Below are positions 63,001 to 64,000 of a stretch of DNA of 64,000 nucleotides, in pieces. The DNA is taken from contig NC_090134.1 of assembly GCF_040581485.1 (NCBI RefSeq), forward strand, positions 9,610,001 to 9,674,000, given 5' to 3'. The first letter of the stretch is position 1. The number at the start of each line of letters is the position of its first letter. The stretch is from Linepithema humile. Taxonomy: Eukaryota > Arthropoda > Insecta > Hymenoptera > Formicidae. The notes under the pieces were generated by a model. That model was not told the origin of the DNA and did no database searches. It was given only the letters and a program-made list of their open reading frames with translations. The position numbers were made by a program, and so were the translations under genes.

Positions 63001-64000
63001 CGACGAACGCATTAAACTGCTCGATTGTCCATGGAAAAATCGATACTTAGGAGATGACTTCTTCTTTCTTATTGTACTTTAATTGCTCTTTTCCGTGATG
63101 TCAGGATTTGTCCGCAGTGCTGAGTAGTGTTTTCAATAAACAGAAATTATTTGAGAGTCTTTTACTTTCGTAAATTCATAACATTGTCGAGTTTTCTGTT
63201 TGTTTAATGGACGAAAAAGATATGCGATTATTAAATCGACGCTGTCGGTGTAACAAAAATTATATTGCAGGCGGGCGAAATTTTTTGCGGATCACTAAAA
63301 GCCCCCGAGGGGTCGTTAGTCTCGCTAATCTCCGACGCTGCGAATATATAGGGTGGATACAAATTATTGTCGAGAACCGTTAATTACTACGCTAAACTAA
63401 TTACTGTGTTTTACGCGATTCGTTGCGAGAAGCTTGATAAACAGGACACTCTCCGATGTATCAGGTTTTAATTCTTCTACGAATAGACTGCCCATTATTT
63501 CACCCAACTATTTTCCACAAAATTCACTGTTATTTATTTCACAATAGATATAGCTTACGGATGCAGAAAATTAACTTTCATTATTTTCTATTTCACTTCT
63601 CTTAATTTTATCATTTTGTGAATACTTTTTGGATTTACTTTGTTAGCTCTTTTCCTCGCTTGCTTGTTTTCGTTGAGTTTTAGAACATCTGTTTCAGAAA
63701 ATAGTTTCTTTATATTATGTACATGAAAAATTATATTTATCGACCGTAATTCTATATGAGCATATGTTATGCATTATTAGGCAAATGAGATGAATAACGA
63801 TGCTTGCTTTGCGGCTGTGACTGGCAGCTCGTGATTTATTGGAAGATCGATGTGGCTGCAAGAATACATGTCATATGCTATTGCTTTGCTGTGTACGACA
63901 CAATGTCCCAGCGGAAGATACGCGTTCTCGTTGTCTGGACCGGGAAATCCCGGTGAGTCAGATTGGGTAGAATCATCCCCCGAGAAGAGTAGTAGTAGCT
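57085..64000. other. Region upstream of Ret
   Basis: Should contain the Ret promoter and 5' UTR (- strand), but no motif pair fixes the start. An Inr-like TCAGTCGT on the minus strand at about 58,280 lacks a correctly spaced DPE. A GC-rich patch lies at about 58,400-58,570. The rest is AT-rich with short unsupported ORFs; the + strand leader-like exon at about 62.6-62.8 kb is the only structured signal. Confidence 0.5.
62620..62832 (+). other. Second leader-like exon with shared motif
   Basis: A CpG-rich island in AT-rich DNA containing TCGGGAGTGTCG at 62675-62686, followed by CGCGCGATTTTCGTATTC, which resembles the sequence after the same motif at 42838. It ends at ACG|GTAAGT (donor at 62833), with an ATG three codons before the donor region (62825). 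It may be a 5' exon of a + strand gene lying beyond the window. Start coordinate approximate. Confidence 0.3.

Overview
The window is nuclear DNA of an insect, most likely a hymenopteran and plausibly an ant. The reasons are AT-rich DNA that is unusually rich in CpG, short exons in long introns, GT-AG splicing with an arthropod-type Inr+DPE promoter signature, and small non-autonomous DNA transposons of mariner and foldback type. The species assignment is inference. No bacterial, viral or CRISPR features were seen.

Only two protein-coding genes could be reconstructed with confidence, and they converge tail to tail. On the + strand, 1,612-4,708 holds a compact nine-exon gene for a 578-residue single-pass receptor. 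It has a signal peptide, a cysteine-containing glycosylated ectodomain, one membrane span and an intracellular SEFIR domain, which is the architecture of interleukin-17 receptors. On the - strand, 57,084 down to 6,674, lies the complete receptor tyrosine kinase Ret. It has nineteen coding exons whose phases join perfectly to 3,591 nt (1,196 residues): signal peptide, cadherin-like domains, cysteine-rich domain, membrane span, split kinase domain and a tyrosine-rich tail. The two stop codons are about 1.97 kb apart.

Region by region: 1-1,611 is the upstream region of the SEFIR receptor with a paired AP-1-like site; 4,709-6,673 is the intergenic space containing both 3' ends; 6,674-27,521 carries Ret exons 19 to 2; 27,522-57,005 is a 29.5-kb first intron of Ret; 57,006-57,084 is the signal-peptide exon; 57,085-64,000 is the region upstream of Ret.

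The giant Ret intron is not empty. Between about 35.9 and 44.3 kb it carries an old, diverged tandem duplication. Both copies keep a core promoter with an Inr (TCAGTTCG) and a DPE (AGTCG) at exactly +28 to +32 on the + strand, antisense to Ret. Copy 1 also keeps a 120-codon ORF that is broken by a frame change in copy 2. Leader-like + strand sequences ending in good splice donors occur at 42,988 and 62,832 and share a 12-base motif. Together they suggest an unrecognised + strand transcription unit (noncoding, orphan, or alternative 5' exons of a gene beyond the window) nested in and upstream of Ret. This is the most interesting undescribed signal here. Three compact inverted-repeat mobile elements (80, about 168 and about 342 bp) also sit in the intron.
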